Shown here in pieces: positions 56,020 through 64,000 of a stretch of DNA of 64,000 nt. The DNA comes from Rummeliibacillus suwonensis (lineage in GTDB: Bacteria > Bacillota > Bacilli > Bacillales_A > Planococcaceae). The translations under genes were made by a program, and so were the position numbers. The notes below the pieces were generated by a model. The model searched no databases. It saw nothing but the letters and a program-made list of their open reading frames with translations, and was not told where the DNA came from. The stretch spans positions 1,021,345 to 1,085,344 of the forward strand of contig NZ_VCBL01000001.1 in NCBI RefSeq assembly GCF_007896435.1, given 5' to 3'. Each line of letters starts with the position of its first letter. Position 1 is the first letter of the stretch.

Positions 56020-56245
56020 GTAGGGAGTGGAGGAGCATTTGTCCTGAGGAAAAAGCAGATCTACATGAAGCGATGGAAGAAACAAAGTTGTAGTGCATCA
56101 TATCCCGTGGCAACTGCTCCTCGTGACCAATATTCTACTGTCTAGAAGTGGCACAAACACCTATTTGAGGAAAGCAAGGAAAGAGATCAATCACAGAAAT
56201 CAGTTGACGATATCTATTTTAATGGGTAAAATTGGTTAATAATAT
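56020..56245. repeat. Degenerate copy of repeat family B
   Basis: Matches copy 1 in patches: CAAAGTTGTAGTGCATCATA, CCCGTGGCAACTGCTCCTCG, TGACCAATATTCTACTG, GGAAAGCAAGGAAAGAG and a diverged end. It fills most of the 479-nt gap between yqgQ and the LTA synthase gene; the remainder is AT-rich promoter-like sequence. Confidence 0.6.
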
Positions 56246-56402
56246 AAGTGATAGGAGTAACAAAAATAATAATATTTAACGGACAGTGAAGATGTAATAA
56301 ATATGTTGCGTTTTTGTAAAAAAAGTATTAATATATATTTTGTTTCTTTCATATGTAGAATTAAATCTGTAACGAACGAAAGAAAGTAGGAGGATGTTAG
56401 GA

Positions 56403-58283
56403 ATGAAACTCAATAAGCTACCTAAACATTCAATATTGGTGATCGCAATTGTCACCACTTGGATTAAGACATATATTACTTATCAAACAAGCTTTGATAT
56501 GAAAATTGAAAATACAATGCAACAACTTATATTATTGATTAATCCACTTGCATTTTTATTGTTTATATATGGGATTTCGTTATTCTTTAAAACAGCAAAA
56601 GTACGTAATCGATATATGATTACTGTAAGTGCCATTTTGTCAGTTGTTTTATATGGTAATGTTGCGTTTTACAGATTCTTTAATGACTTTATTACACTAC
56701 CTGTATTATTCCAAACAAGTAACTTCGGAGATTTAGGAAATTCAGCTGCATCATCTATTTATTGGTATGATATTTTCTATTTCACAGATGTAGTGTTATT
56801 GATTTTAGCTGTTAAATTCTTACCTGTCGCAAAAGAAGCAGCAATTATAAAACCAAATATGCGTCGCACATATTTTGTGTTGTCTTTTGCTATGCTATTC
56901 CTAAATTTAGGTTTGGCAGAAACAGAAAGACCTCAACTATTAACTCGTAGTTTTGACCGCGAATTATTAGTTAAGAATATTGGTACGTATAACTATCATT
57001 TATATGATATTTTCATTCAATCCAAATCACACGCTCAACGCGCTTTGGCTGATGGCAGTGAGTTAACGGATGTAACAAACTATGTGAAGTCAAACCAAGG
57101 TGAAAATAACAAGAAGACATTTGGCATTGCCAAAAAACGTAACGTTATTATTATTTCGCTCGAATCTACCCAAAACTTTGTTATTAACAATAAAGTGAAT
57201 GGTCAAGAAATTACGCCATTCCTTAACAGCTTAACAAAAGATAAAGATACGTTCTATTTCGATAATTTTTATCATCAAACAGGTTTAGGCAAAACATCTG
57301 ATGCAGAATTTATCGTTGAAAACTCTTTATATGGTACAGGACGAGGAGCCGTATTCTTTACAAACAGTGGAAACACTTTCAACTCAATGTCAGAGAGATT
57401 AAATGATAATGGCTATTATACTTCTGTATTGCATGCGAATAACAAGAGTTTCTGGAATCGTGATATGATGTACCAAGCGTTGAATATTAAACATTTCTAT
57501 GACGTAGAATCATATGATGTAACGGATGAAAACTCCGCAAACTGGGGCTTGAAGGATATTCCTTATATGGATCAATCAGTGAAAATAATGAAAACATTGC
57601 CACAACCATTCTATACACGTTTGATTACATTATCTAATCACTATCCGTTTACATCAGATCCTGAAGATCAATTGATCAAACCTTATACTTCAGATGATAA
57701 TACTGTAAATCGTTATTTCCAAACGGTGCGATATACAGATGAAGCTATAAAAGAATTGTTCAAAGACCTAAAAGAATCTGGCTTATATGATAACTCAGTG
57801 ATTGTGATGTATGGTGACCATTATGGTATTTCTGAAAATCATAACAAGGCAATGGCCCAATATTTAGGCAAAGATTCAATTACACCATTTGATTCTGCTC
57901 AACTTCAAAAAGTGCCATTCTTTATCCATGTTCCACATTCAGGTATTGGTAAAGAAATGCATGAAATTGCTGGGCAAATGGATATACGTCCAACCGTTTT
58001 ACATCTACTTGGTATTGATACGAAAAATGACTTGCAAATGGGAACGGATCTATTCTCTAAAGATCATAAAGATTTTATCACATTCCGCGATGGACGCTTT
58101 GTAACAGATAAATTAGTTTATGCTGGTGAAGTATGTTACGATAAATCAACCGGAGAAAAAACAGATTCATCTAAATGTGATCCTTATATTGATCAAGCAA
58201 ACAAAAAATTAGATTACTCTGATAAGATTATCAATGGGGATTTACTTCGCTTTTACAATAACAAAACAGGTGAAGCAAAATAA
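56403..58283 (+). CDS. Lipoteichoic acid synthase-family sulfatase (LtaS/YqgS type)
   Basis: 626 residues: five N-terminal membrane helices (to about 190), a linker with possible signal-peptidase site near KSHAQRA, and an extracellular alkaline-phosphatase-like domain. Metal site residues are in IIISLESTQNFVI, TGLGKTSDAEFIVENS (catalytic Thr), VIVMYGDHYGISENHNKA. It polymerises glycerol-phosphate onto the glycolipid anchor. ATG 56403 with AGGAGG 10 nt upstream is chosen over 56394. Synteny (after yqgQ, before yqgU) points to YqgS; whether it is the main LtaS is unknown. Confidence 0.9.
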   Translation: MKLNKLPKHSILVIAIVTTWIKTYITYQTSFDMKIENTMQQLILLINPLAFLLFIYGISLFFKTAKVRNRYMITVSAILSVVLYGNVAFYRFFNDFITLPVLFQTSNFGDLGNSAASSIYWYDIFYFTDVVLLILAVKFLPVAKEAAIIKPNMRRTYFVLSFAMLFLNLGLAETERPQLLTRSFDRELLVKNIGTYNYHLYDIFIQSKSHAQRALADGSELTDVTNYVKSNQGENNKKTFGIAKKRNVIIISLESTQNFVINNKVNGQEITPFLNSLTKDKDTFYFDNFYHQTGLGKTSDAEFIVENSLYGTGRGAVFFTNSGNTFNSMSERLNDNGYYTSVLHANNKSFWNRDMMYQALNIKHFYDVESYDVTDENSANWGLKDIPYMDQSVKIMKTLPQPFYTRLITLSNHYPFTSDPEDQLIKPYTSDDNTVNRYFQTVRYTDEAIKELFKDLKESGLYDNSVIVMYGDHYGISENHNKAMAQYLGKDSITPFDSAQLQKVPFFIHVPHSGIGKEMHEIAGQMDIRPTVLHLLGIDTKNDLQMGTDLFSKDHKDFITFRDGRFVTDKLVYAGEVCYDKSTGEKTDSSKCDPYIDQANKKLDYSDKIINGDLLRFYNNKTGEAK

Positions 58284-58297
58284 GAATAGATGACATT

Positions 58298-58335
58298 TTT
58301 GGACCACATAGCTAATTGTGCTATGTGGTTTTTAT
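58298..58335 (+). terminator. Terminator after the LTA synthase
   Basis: ACCACATAGC / GCTATGTGGT stem around TAATTGT, then T residues. Confidence 0.9.
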
Positions 58336-58349
58336 CTTGATTCAATAAG

Positions 58350-58434
58350 AAGAATGCCATTATAGAAAAAGTAGTAAAAGCTCGATTGTTTATAATAAAG
58401 GAAAAAAATCTAGGTTATGTGAAATTTCACTTTA
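58350..58434 (+). repeat. Omega-RNA-like repeat family C, strongly degenerate copy
   Basis: GTAGTAAAAGCTCGATTGTT corresponds to GCCCGTAAAAGCCCGATTGG of the intact copy, and GAAATTTCACTTTA to its tail; the main hairpin is eroded. Weakest assignment of the family. Confidence 0.4.
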
Positions 58435-58496
58435 TAAACCTCTCGTTTTTTATCGTTTAATCGTATAATAGAATAATTAGAAAGGGTGTGATAAGA

Positions 58497-59588
58497 GTGA
58501 AGAAGGTGATTTATCTAGTAACGATTACAGTATTTTTTCTTGTGGCATGCCAGCAGCACTCCCATTCAAAGGAAAATTCAAAAACAAATACAAAGAAAAC
58601 CATTGCGACTATCGACTCATCATTAAATATTGTTCCATATCATTTAATGGAAGATCATTTCTATAGAGTTGTTGGATTTTCATCTGAAGTCGAAGTTCTA
58701 TTAATTGAACAGCAGCCAGAAGGGGAGCAATTAGTTCAATATAATTTATTGACAGGAAAGAAGAAGACCCTTTATTTTTCCAAAGATGATATTATACAAG
58801 CTTTTATCCATCCGAGTATGAAACAAATCCTTTTACAAACGGCAACGAATGAAAAAAGAGCGACAGTTATGATACTATCGAATACTGGTGAACTTTTACA
58901 TAAGTTTCAGGTGAAATCCTCAGAAATCTCCATTGTATGGAATCCAAGCAATGCAAATCTTTTGGCATTGGCAGCTTTTAGCGATGATTTTTCATATAAA
59001 AGTTATATTTATGAAAGTAACAAAGAAAAGCTTCATAGATTTCAATCTGCAAACCCTTTTTGGACATGGCTTACGGATGATTCATTATGGATGAATAGAA
59101 TGAGTAATAACCCTTTGAATGGTGGTACATTATCAATAATAGATTGGAAAAAGAATCAAGAAATACCGCAGTCTGAACACAAAGTGATCTATATGAGTAG
59201 CTTTAAACAATCAAAGATTATTGTCACAATGGATTTTAAACATGAAGAATTTCAATATGTATTACAAAAAGGAAAGCAAAAGAAAGTGTGGAAAACACCA
59301 GCCGTTTCGAGCTTTTCCCAATGGTTTGTGCCGGAAATTCAGTGGCTTGAAGATCAATCTATGATGACATTACTTCCGATGAAAAATGGTATAGTAGATG
59401 ATGGAGAACATCCATTTCAGCTTGTTCATGTAACTTTAAAAGGTGTTCAAAACATAGGACAATTCAAAAATTATGAGCCCATTACTTGTTCGTCTAAGGG
59501 AATCGTATGTCTATCGGGAAATAATTATGAAACCTTAATCAGTACCAAATCATATGAAATGAAAAAATGGCTATTGTTGAAGAAATAA
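58497..59588 (+). CDS. yqgU: YqgU-like beta-propeller lipoprotein
   Basis: 363 residues: signal peptide with lipobox VFFLVAC, Ser/Lys linker, then repeats resembling beta-propeller blades (QLVQYNLLTGKKKTLYFSKD, AFIHPSMKQILLQTATNEKR, IVWNPSNANLLALAAFSDDF, FWTWLTDDSLWMN). It matches B. subtilis YqgU in place and layout; function unknown. GTG 58497, 10 nt after AAAGGG, is preferred over GTG 58488. Confidence 0.8.
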   Translation: MKKVIYLVTITVFFLVACQQHSHSKENSKTNTKKTIATIDSSLNIVPYHLMEDHFYRVVGFSSEVEVLLIEQQPEGEQLVQYNLLTGKKKTLYFSKDDIIQAFIHPSMKQILLQTATNEKRATVMILSNTGELLHKFQVKSSEISIVWNPSNANLLALAAFSDDFSYKSYIYESNKEKLHRFQSANPFWTWLTDDSLWMNRMSNNPLNGGTLSIIDWKKNQEIPQSEHKVIYMSSFKQSKIIVTMDFKHEEFQYVLQKGKQKKVWKTPAVSSFSQWFVPEIQWLEDQSMMTLLPMKNGIVDDGEHPFQLVHVTLKGVQNIGQFKNYEPITCSSKGIVCLSGNNYETLISTKSYEMKKWLLLKK

Positions 59589-59610
59589 TATACCTGCATA
59601 ATGTCTAAAA

Positions 59611-59745
59611 ATTTATCCGTAAACAGGCAGTAATATCCTTATTTCAAGCTAAGCTGTAAACAAGTAGAGAAGTGAGGGATAACTGCCAGTAAATTTGATT
59701 GGTTTAACTCTACCCAGTCGAACCAACACGAGGTAAAGCTTGTAA
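59611..59745 (+). repeat. Omega-RNA-like repeat family C copy
   Basis: ATTTATCCGTAAACAGGCAG, TAATATCC, AACTGCCAGTAAATTTGATT and GGTTTAACTC follow the intact copy in order (ATCCCGCTTTAACGGGCAGT, AACTGCCCGTAAAAGCC, GGTTCAGC). The 3' hairpin is diverged. Confidence 0.55.
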
Positions 59746-59751
59746 ACGAAT

Positions 59752-59794
59752 ACAAAAAGGATACCCCAAAATTGGGATATCCTTTTTGTATCAA
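59752..59794 (-). terminator. Terminator of yqgW
   Basis: AAAAAGGATACCCCA and TGGGATATCCTTTTT form a stem directly after the yqgW stop on the minus strand. Confidence 0.88.
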
Positions 59795-59801
59795 TTTTTA
59801 A

Positions 59802-59981
59802 TTAGTGTAGGCTTGGTGGGAAACCTTGATGAAGAATCGTCATAACAACGAACCATCCAAACACGGCGAATGCCGCAAGGTTAAAGATGACACCAAGAAT
59901 AGCTTTTTCTTTAAGCGCTTGCACAGTTCCTACTAGGCCTAGAATTGCAACTAGACCAAAGATAACCATTAATAAGTTCAA
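59802..59981 (-). CDS. yqgW: DUF2759 small membrane protein YqgW
   Basis: 59 residues with two helices (VIFGLVAILGLVGTVQAL; LGVIFNLAAFAVFGWFVVM) and the conserved end TILHQGFPPSLH. TTG 59981 has AGGAG 8 nt upstream; an ATG at 60002 would put the ribosome site inside the gene. Conserved neighbour of yqgX. Function unknown. Confidence 0.85.
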   Translation of the reverse strand: MNLLMVIFGLVAILGLVGTVQALKEKAILGVIFNLAAFAVFGWFVVMTILHQGFPPSLH

Positions 59982-60296
59982 TATAGACACTCCTTTCGAC
60001 ATCAGAAAATGAATGTCGCAAAACAATATTCCTTCTTTATTGTAAAGCTATTTGTGAAGTTTGTCGAGAACTTAATGTGACGTATATTTGAACGTATTTT
60101 AAAATAGTTGTTTTTTTGTGAAAAAAGATTGTTCATTTTTGAACCAATCATTTAACAAGCAAAAAGCAACAATTCCTTCGACAAATTGAAGAAATTCAAC
60201 CTTTGCATGCAAAAGTTTGGAGAAGTTTTAGTTTCATCACAAAAGTTTTTCCCTCTATTTATCAATAGTATTATGAATTAGAGATAAAATTATAAC

Positions 60297-60561
60297 TGAA
60301 TCAATTTCATAAATCATTTTCTTCTTAAAAAATACGAACATTTAATAATAGCTAATTTTATAGTTGTGGAGCGGAAGATGGCGACTCCTACGGGAAAAGC
60401 TTGAGCTGAAAGCCCCGCAGGAACGAAGTGACGAGGAGATTGAAGCCAAGCCCGTGGAAAGCGCCGTCTGGAGCGGAACAAAAATTTCTGAATATTAATG
60501 TTCATGTTGATTTAAAATGTTCGTGTTTTTTATCTGAATTTTACATTATGAAATTGATTCA
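60297..60561. repeat. MITE-like repeat family A, copy 2
   Basis: A 265-bp inverted copy of 3653-3916 with the same perfect 16-bp ends TGAATCAATTTCATAA / TTATGAAATTGATTCA. Differences are a few substitutions and one or two single-base indels. AC flanks both ends, a possible 2-bp target duplication. It occupies the gap between yqgW and yqgX; flanking 59982-60296 and 60562-60697 hold no gene. Confidence 0.87.
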
Positions 60562-60697
60562 ACTATGTATTAATTAAAAATAACTCAAGGTGATTTCACA
60601 TATAATGATTTATAAATAGTACCAATAATTTATCACAAAATACTTTCATCTTGAGTGCTGATTCACTTTTTCTGTATAATGGGAGTGAGGTGAAGAA

Positions 60698-61336
60698 ATG
60701 TTAAATATTCGTACATATCCATTAGGACCAATTCAGGCAAATTGTTATGTTGTTAGCAACTCGGAGAAGGAATGTCTTATAGTAGATCCAGGTGGAGAAG
60801 GAAATACATTAGTCAGACAGTTGAGAGCCTTCAATTTAAAACCCGTTGCGATTTTGTTAACTCACGCCCATTTTGATCATATCGGAGCGGTAGATGCAGT
60901 TAGAGAAGCCTATAAGATACCAGTATATTTGCATAAAAAAGAATCTAGCTGGCTTCAAGATCCTATGAAAAATGGCTCAGGACGATACTCAGAAATTCCA
61001 AATGTCTTAGTTTCTCCTGCTGATCACTTAATCGAAAATGAGCAAATATTGGTGATTCATCATTTCAAATTTGAAATATTGCATACACCTGGGCATTCAC
61101 CAGGAAGCGTTAGCTTTTTCTTCAAGGATGATGGATTTGCTATAGTGGGGGATACGTTGTTTGAAGGTAGTATTGGTCGTACAGATTTAGAAGGTGGGAA
61201 TCATAAACAATTATTGTTATCTATTCATCAAAAGCTATTAACATTAGATGAGGAAACCATCATTTATCCTGGTCATGGAGGACCAACACGAATTGATATT
61301 GAAATGGAACAAAACCCATTTTTAAATGGATTTTAA
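60698..61336 (+). CDS. yqgX: Metallo-beta-lactamase-fold hydrolase YqgX (glyoxalase II-like)
   Basis: 212 residues: LTHAHFDHIGAV (HxHxDH metal motif), LHTPGHSPGSVSF (third-site His), FAIVGDTLFEGSIGRTDL (bridging Asp) and YPGHGGPTRID (final His). The family hydrolyses thioesters such as lactoyl-(bacilli)thiol; in Bacillus YqgX-type proteins may use S-lactoyl-bacillithiol. GTGAGGTGAAG precedes ATG 60698. Confidence 0.9.
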   Translation: MLNIRTYPLGPIQANCYVVSNSEKECLIVDPGGEGNTLVRQLRAFNLKPVAILLTHAHFDHIGAVDAVREAYKIPVYLHKKESSWLQDPMKNGSGRYSEIPNVLVSPADHLIENEQILVIHHFKFEILHTPGHSPGSVSFFFKDDGFAIVGDTLFEGSIGRTDLEGGNHKQLLLSIHQKLLTLDEETIIYPGHGGPTRIDIEMEQNPFLNGF

Positions 61337-61528
61337 AGTTCGAGCATCTAAACTTAGTTTGGGTGCTATTTTTATACAAATGAACCGATTTTTAATTTCA
61401 AGTTGCACTACTCTATCCATTGTTTAGATTGTGAGATCAGCCATTCATACAGGCAACTATTCTTTGCGAGTCTGGTTTAGTTTCTTTTATATTTATTTCA
61501 TAGTGGTGCGTATGAAGTGGATTCAAGT

Positions 61529-61570
61529 ATAAAGTGAAGCCTCCATAAGTGGGGGTTTAAAGCAGGATAA
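61529..61570 (-). repeat. Omega-RNA-like repeat family C, internally deleted copy
   Basis: Complement: TTATCCTGCTTTAAACCCCC, ACTTATGGAGGCTTCACTTTA. It keeps both outer ends but lacks about 100 bp of the middle, which helps define the element's limits. Confidence 0.6.
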
Positions 61571-61729
61571 AAAATAAAAAAGAGGCACTGAGGCCTCTTA
61601 GTTCGAAGAGATTATCTTCATTTAGGGGATGTTTTCTCTCCATATATAAAAGGGAGGGATAAAGTTAAGCTACGAATATATCATATAGCATCTTTTCTAA
61701 TATGTCAATAGTGTAAACTGATAATTACA

Positions 61730-61766
61730 ATAAAAAAAAGACAGCCAATGACTGCCTCTTTCTTTT
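61730..61766 (-). terminator. Terminator of yqgY
   Basis: On the minus strand AGGCAGTCATTGGCTGTCT plus a T run follows the yqgY stop. A small AGAGGCACTGAGGCCTCTT hairpin lies further on at 61581-61599. The remaining 61337-61529 shows no gene. Confidence 0.75.
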
Positions 61767-62008
61767 TAATGCTCTAAACCTGGTACGTGAATGAATGTAG
61801 CGTAATATGTGAATCCAGCAAAGAATACTGTTAAGTAAGCACCGAAAATATACATATACATACGTTCTGTAAGGTTTAAGAAGCCTAATAGAAGGAAAAA
61901 TCCTGTGTTAGCTACGAATAATAGCGAAACCTCTTTCATACCACCTAAATAAAACATAACTGCGAAAATACCTGTCCAAAAGCCAAGCACTTTATACATA
62001 TTATCCAT
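61766..62008 (-). CDS. yqgY: DUF2626 small membrane protein YqgY
   Basis: 80 residues with three hydrophobic helices (VLGFWTGIFAVMFYLGGM; LLFVANTGFFLLLGFLNL; MYIFGAYLTVFFAGFTYYAT). N-terminal MDNMYKVLGFW is characteristic of DUF2626. AAGGAGGGAAC precedes the start at 62008; the longer frame to 62107 lacks support. Conserved next to yqgX. Function unknown. Confidence 0.87.
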   Translation of the reverse strand: MDNMYKVLGFWTGIFAVMFYLGGMKEVSLLFVANTGFFLLLGFLNLTERMYMYIFGAYLTVFFAGFTYYATFIHVPGLEH

Positions 62009-62323
62009 GTACGGTTCCCTCCTTTTCGACGACACAATAATCTCATATCCATTATAAATGATTTTATTGATACATGTAAACTGCAAGTTAATAAGAGTTT
62101 GTGACAATACAGTGTAAAAAATTCACAAAGCTTAAAAAAATATAAATATTAATGGAATCAGTAGCAAAAAAATATTTACTTGTCGGTATTTTATATGTTT
62201 AGTTTAAATTGATTGAACATGTTTGCTAAAAAGCGTACAATCGATTGAAGATTTGTACTAGCACAGATTTAATAATTGAGTGAAGAAAATAATATCCTAT
62301 GAAAGCGGTTTATCTATAATCTA

Positions 62324-63019
62324 TTATATATTTACGCGATAAGTACAGTAATCACAATTATTCGTCATGCTTTCAATTTGCACAAAATCTTTAACGTCAA
62401 ACAGCGCATCAAATTGTCCCTTTAAATAGGATTCGTGTAAATCACATATGATGGATGCATGCTGACCAATTTTATCATGATAAGGGCAATTATAAACAGC
62501 AAATGATATTGTTTTGCCATCTGGCGTATTTTTGATGAGAGGAACATAACCGATAAGAGATGCAGCTTCTGTCATAAATTCTACTTTTTCTTCAAATGTT
62601 AATTGAAGTTTGTCTTTTCCATGACTTAAAATAAGCTGGTCCATATCTTTTATGCCTTTTTTATAGCTAATTTTTTTACCAATTTGATTTGCTTGTTCTC
62701 CAATTTCATTGATAATTTCGAGAGTCCATTCCAGCAACTCTTCATAATTTCTTTTTGGAAATGATATAGTGATACCATTTTCATTTGCTTTATATCTTCT
62801 TCCAGGACGTCCGCCTTTACCTGTTTTTTCATATTCTGAATTCACTACTTCAATTTCTGTGAGTTTTGTTAAATGTAGTCTGGCTACGTTAGGATGAATT
62901 TGAAACTTTTCAGCAATTTCTTGAACAGAAAAGGATTTCTTTTCTTGTAATATAAATTGATATATGGAAAACCTAGTTTCGTCTGATAAAGTGCTTGTAA
63001 CTTTTAATGGATTTAACAT
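62324..63019 (-). CDS. ArsR/SufR-like transcriptional regulator with C-terminal cysteine cluster
   Basis: 231 residues. An N-terminal winged helix (TLSDETRFSIYQFILQEKKS, FSVQEIAEKFQIHPNVARLH) is followed by the basic wing GKGGRPGRRYKAN. The C-terminal domain has four cysteines in YNCPYHDKIGQHASIICDLH and NNCDYCTYRV (C-x13-C ... CxxC), the arrangement of SufR-type Fe-S-sensing repressors. It is divergent from comGA, 428 nt away. GGAGGTGAATGAAT upstream. Its target genes are unknown; sensing iron-sulfur status or redox is inferred. Confidence 0.75.
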   Translation of the reverse strand: MLNPLKVTSTLSDETRFSIYQFILQEKKSFSVQEIAEKFQIHPNVARLHLTKLTEIEVVNSEYEKTGKGGRPGRRYKANENGITISFPKRNYEELLEWTLEIINEIGEQANQIGKKISYKKGIKDMDQLILSHGKDKLQLTFEEKVEFMTEAASLIGYVPLIKNTPDGKTISFAVYNCPYHDKIGQHASIICDLHESYLKGQFDALFDVKDFVQIESMTNNCDYCTYRVNI

Positions 63020-63204
63020 GATTCATTCACCTCCGATTGTCACTTACTATTATATAACAATAATTCAATTGTAACAGTAGAAAACAACTATTCTTCAAGA
63101 AAATGTGATTTTTTTGAGAAGTTTTAAAGAATTTTATTGAAAGCTTTATAAATTCAGCAAGATTGTACGAATAGTAAATAAAATTTTTTAGAGATATTAA
63201 AAAT

Positions 63205-63350
63205 TCACGCTGCTGTAGTTTTCTTCATTCCTCATTGTATGTTGGGCAATCGATCAAGCATTTGCTCTTATAGTCGATCTTCTTGATCTCTTTGTTTGAC
63301 TTGCGTTTTGAAGTTGAGGGGGATACTGTCTGTTCATACGAGATAAAAAT
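63205..63350 (-). repeat. Omega-RNA-like repeat family C, degenerate copy
   Basis: Complement: TTTTTATCTCGTATGAACAG, ACAGTATCCCCCTCAAC, then AATGAGGAATGAAGAAAACT and CAGCGTGAATTTTT. Order and spacing fit the intact copy, with many substitutions. It fills the gap before comGA. Confidence 0.5.
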
Positions 63351-63446
63351 ATTTTCGATAAATTCTTCCAATTTTATAATAGACTATGTATAATACTGTT
63401 AACAAGTATTGAGCGGTCGTTACTTGTATGGTTAAAAGGAGGTAAA

Positions 63447-64000
63447 ATGTCTTTTACTGAAACGATTATTGAACAAAAATCGATGCAGTTATTACAAAAG
63501 GCGATAGAGTTTGGCGCATCAGATTTACATTTAATGCCGTCAACAGATCAGTACAGCGTTTATTTTAGAAAATATGGACAACTTATACCGGTTGGACAAC
63601 TTCCCCAAGATATAGGAGATCGGATGATTTCTTATTTAAAATTTTTATCCTCATTAGACATAAGTGAAAAACGTAAACCTCAAAGTGGCTCATTCGAGCA
63701 AACATTCAGTAAACAGCTTATTTCTTTTCGTGTTTCTACCTTACCGTCCGTCTATTTAAAAGAGAGCTTAGTCGTTCGATTAATGCTTCAAAATCGTGCA
63801 CGCCCGATTTCAGAACTTAGCTTATTTATACATTCTGCGAACCAATTAGTTCAACTTGTAGAACGATCTCAAGGAATCTTGTTTACAACTGGCCCAACAG
63901 GATGTGGGAAATCAACAACTTTATATTCACTAATACATCACCTTGCAACAAAATATCAAAAACATATTATTTCTTTAGAAGACCCTGTTGAAAATAACCA
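63447..64000 (+). CDS. comGA: Competence ATPase ComGA, N-terminal part (partial)
   Basis: The first 184 codons before the right edge. GASDLHLMP, KPQSGSFEQTF and the Walker A GPTGCGKSTTLYSLIHHL followed by SLEDPVE are typical of the GspE/PilT-type traffic ATPase that assembles the competence pseudopilus for DNA uptake. AAAGGAGG precedes ATG 63447, with TATAAT-like sequences at 63376-63393. The rest of the comG operon would lie to the right. Confidence 0.93.
   Translation, partial: MSFTETIIEQKSMQLLQKAIEFGASDLHLMPSTDQYSVYFRKYGQLIPVGQLPQDIGDRMISYLKFLSSLDISEKRKPQSGSFEQTFSKQLISFRVSTLPSVYLKESLVVRLMLQNRARPISELSLFIHSANQLVQLVERSQGILFTTGPTGCGKSTTLYSLIHHLATKYQKHIISLEDPVENN

Noticed and set aside
63100-63112. 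ComK-like AAAATGTGATTTT upstream of comGA
   Set aside because: Only one AAAA-N5-TTTT half-box, about 335 bp from comGA and with no correctly spaced partner; expected by chance in AT-rich DNA.

Overview
This is a low-GC Gram-positive chromosome segment. Gene order and protein sequences place it in Bacillales, probably Planococcaceae (Lysinibacillus/Rummeliibacillus/Solibacillus-like); genus is an inference. The backbone follows the Bacillus subtilis yqf-yqg order: pgpH(end)-ybeY-dgkA-cdd-era-recO, then glyS(T-box)-ccpN-ppsR-dnaG-sigA-cccA-trmK-yqfO-ispH-yqfQ-cshB-nfo, then yqfT-znuCB-zur-yqfW-ispG-yqfZ-DUF1189-yqgC-sodA-pbpA, then [decayed pst]-rpmG-yqgN-yqgQ-ltaS type-yqgU-yqgW-yqgX-yqgY-regulator-comGA (runs off the right edge).

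Accessory DNA interrupts this backbone. (1) About 3.6-17.3 kb, between recO and glyS, is a metal-homeostasis block: czrA-czcD zinc efflux, a Fur-boxed AraC regulator with feuABC-like catecholate siderophore uptake and an esterase, a methyltransferase, a DUF2268 protease and feoAB with a small Cys-rich partner. (2) About 32.1-39.8 kb, between nfo and yqfT, holds a drug exporter with a truncated TetR gene, followed by a type VII secretion LXG toxin locus: two small helical partners, an LXG protein with a glycine-zipper C-terminus, two paralogous membrane proteins (candidate immunity) and two DUF5085-like proteins. Repeats bound this locus on both sides.

The intergenic space is full of repeats. 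Two MITE-like families have intact terminal inverted repeats: family A (about 264 bp, perfect 16-bp ends) and family B (about 363 bp, perfect 10-bp ends). A third family has 12 recognisable, mostly decayed copies and looks like structured RNA. It ends in a hairpin followed by a TTCACTTTA-like tail and resembles the omega-RNA/right-end region of IS200/IS605 (TnpB) transposons, although no tnpA or tnpB is present. In four places this tail meets a gene's stop codon.

Gene decay is visible: only a pstS scrap plus intact pstB and phoU remain of the phosphate transporter; an acyl-CoA dehydrogenase relic lies upstream of cccA; a lipoprotein gene is frameshifted in a poly-A run; and the TetR gene keeps only its DNA-binding domain. 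Regulation can be read directly at several sites: a glycine T-box before glyS, a perfect Fur box before feuA, a Zur box just downstream of the znuCB-zur promoter, and an ArsR-type operator at the czrA start point. I see no tRNA, rRNA, CRISPR array or prophage.
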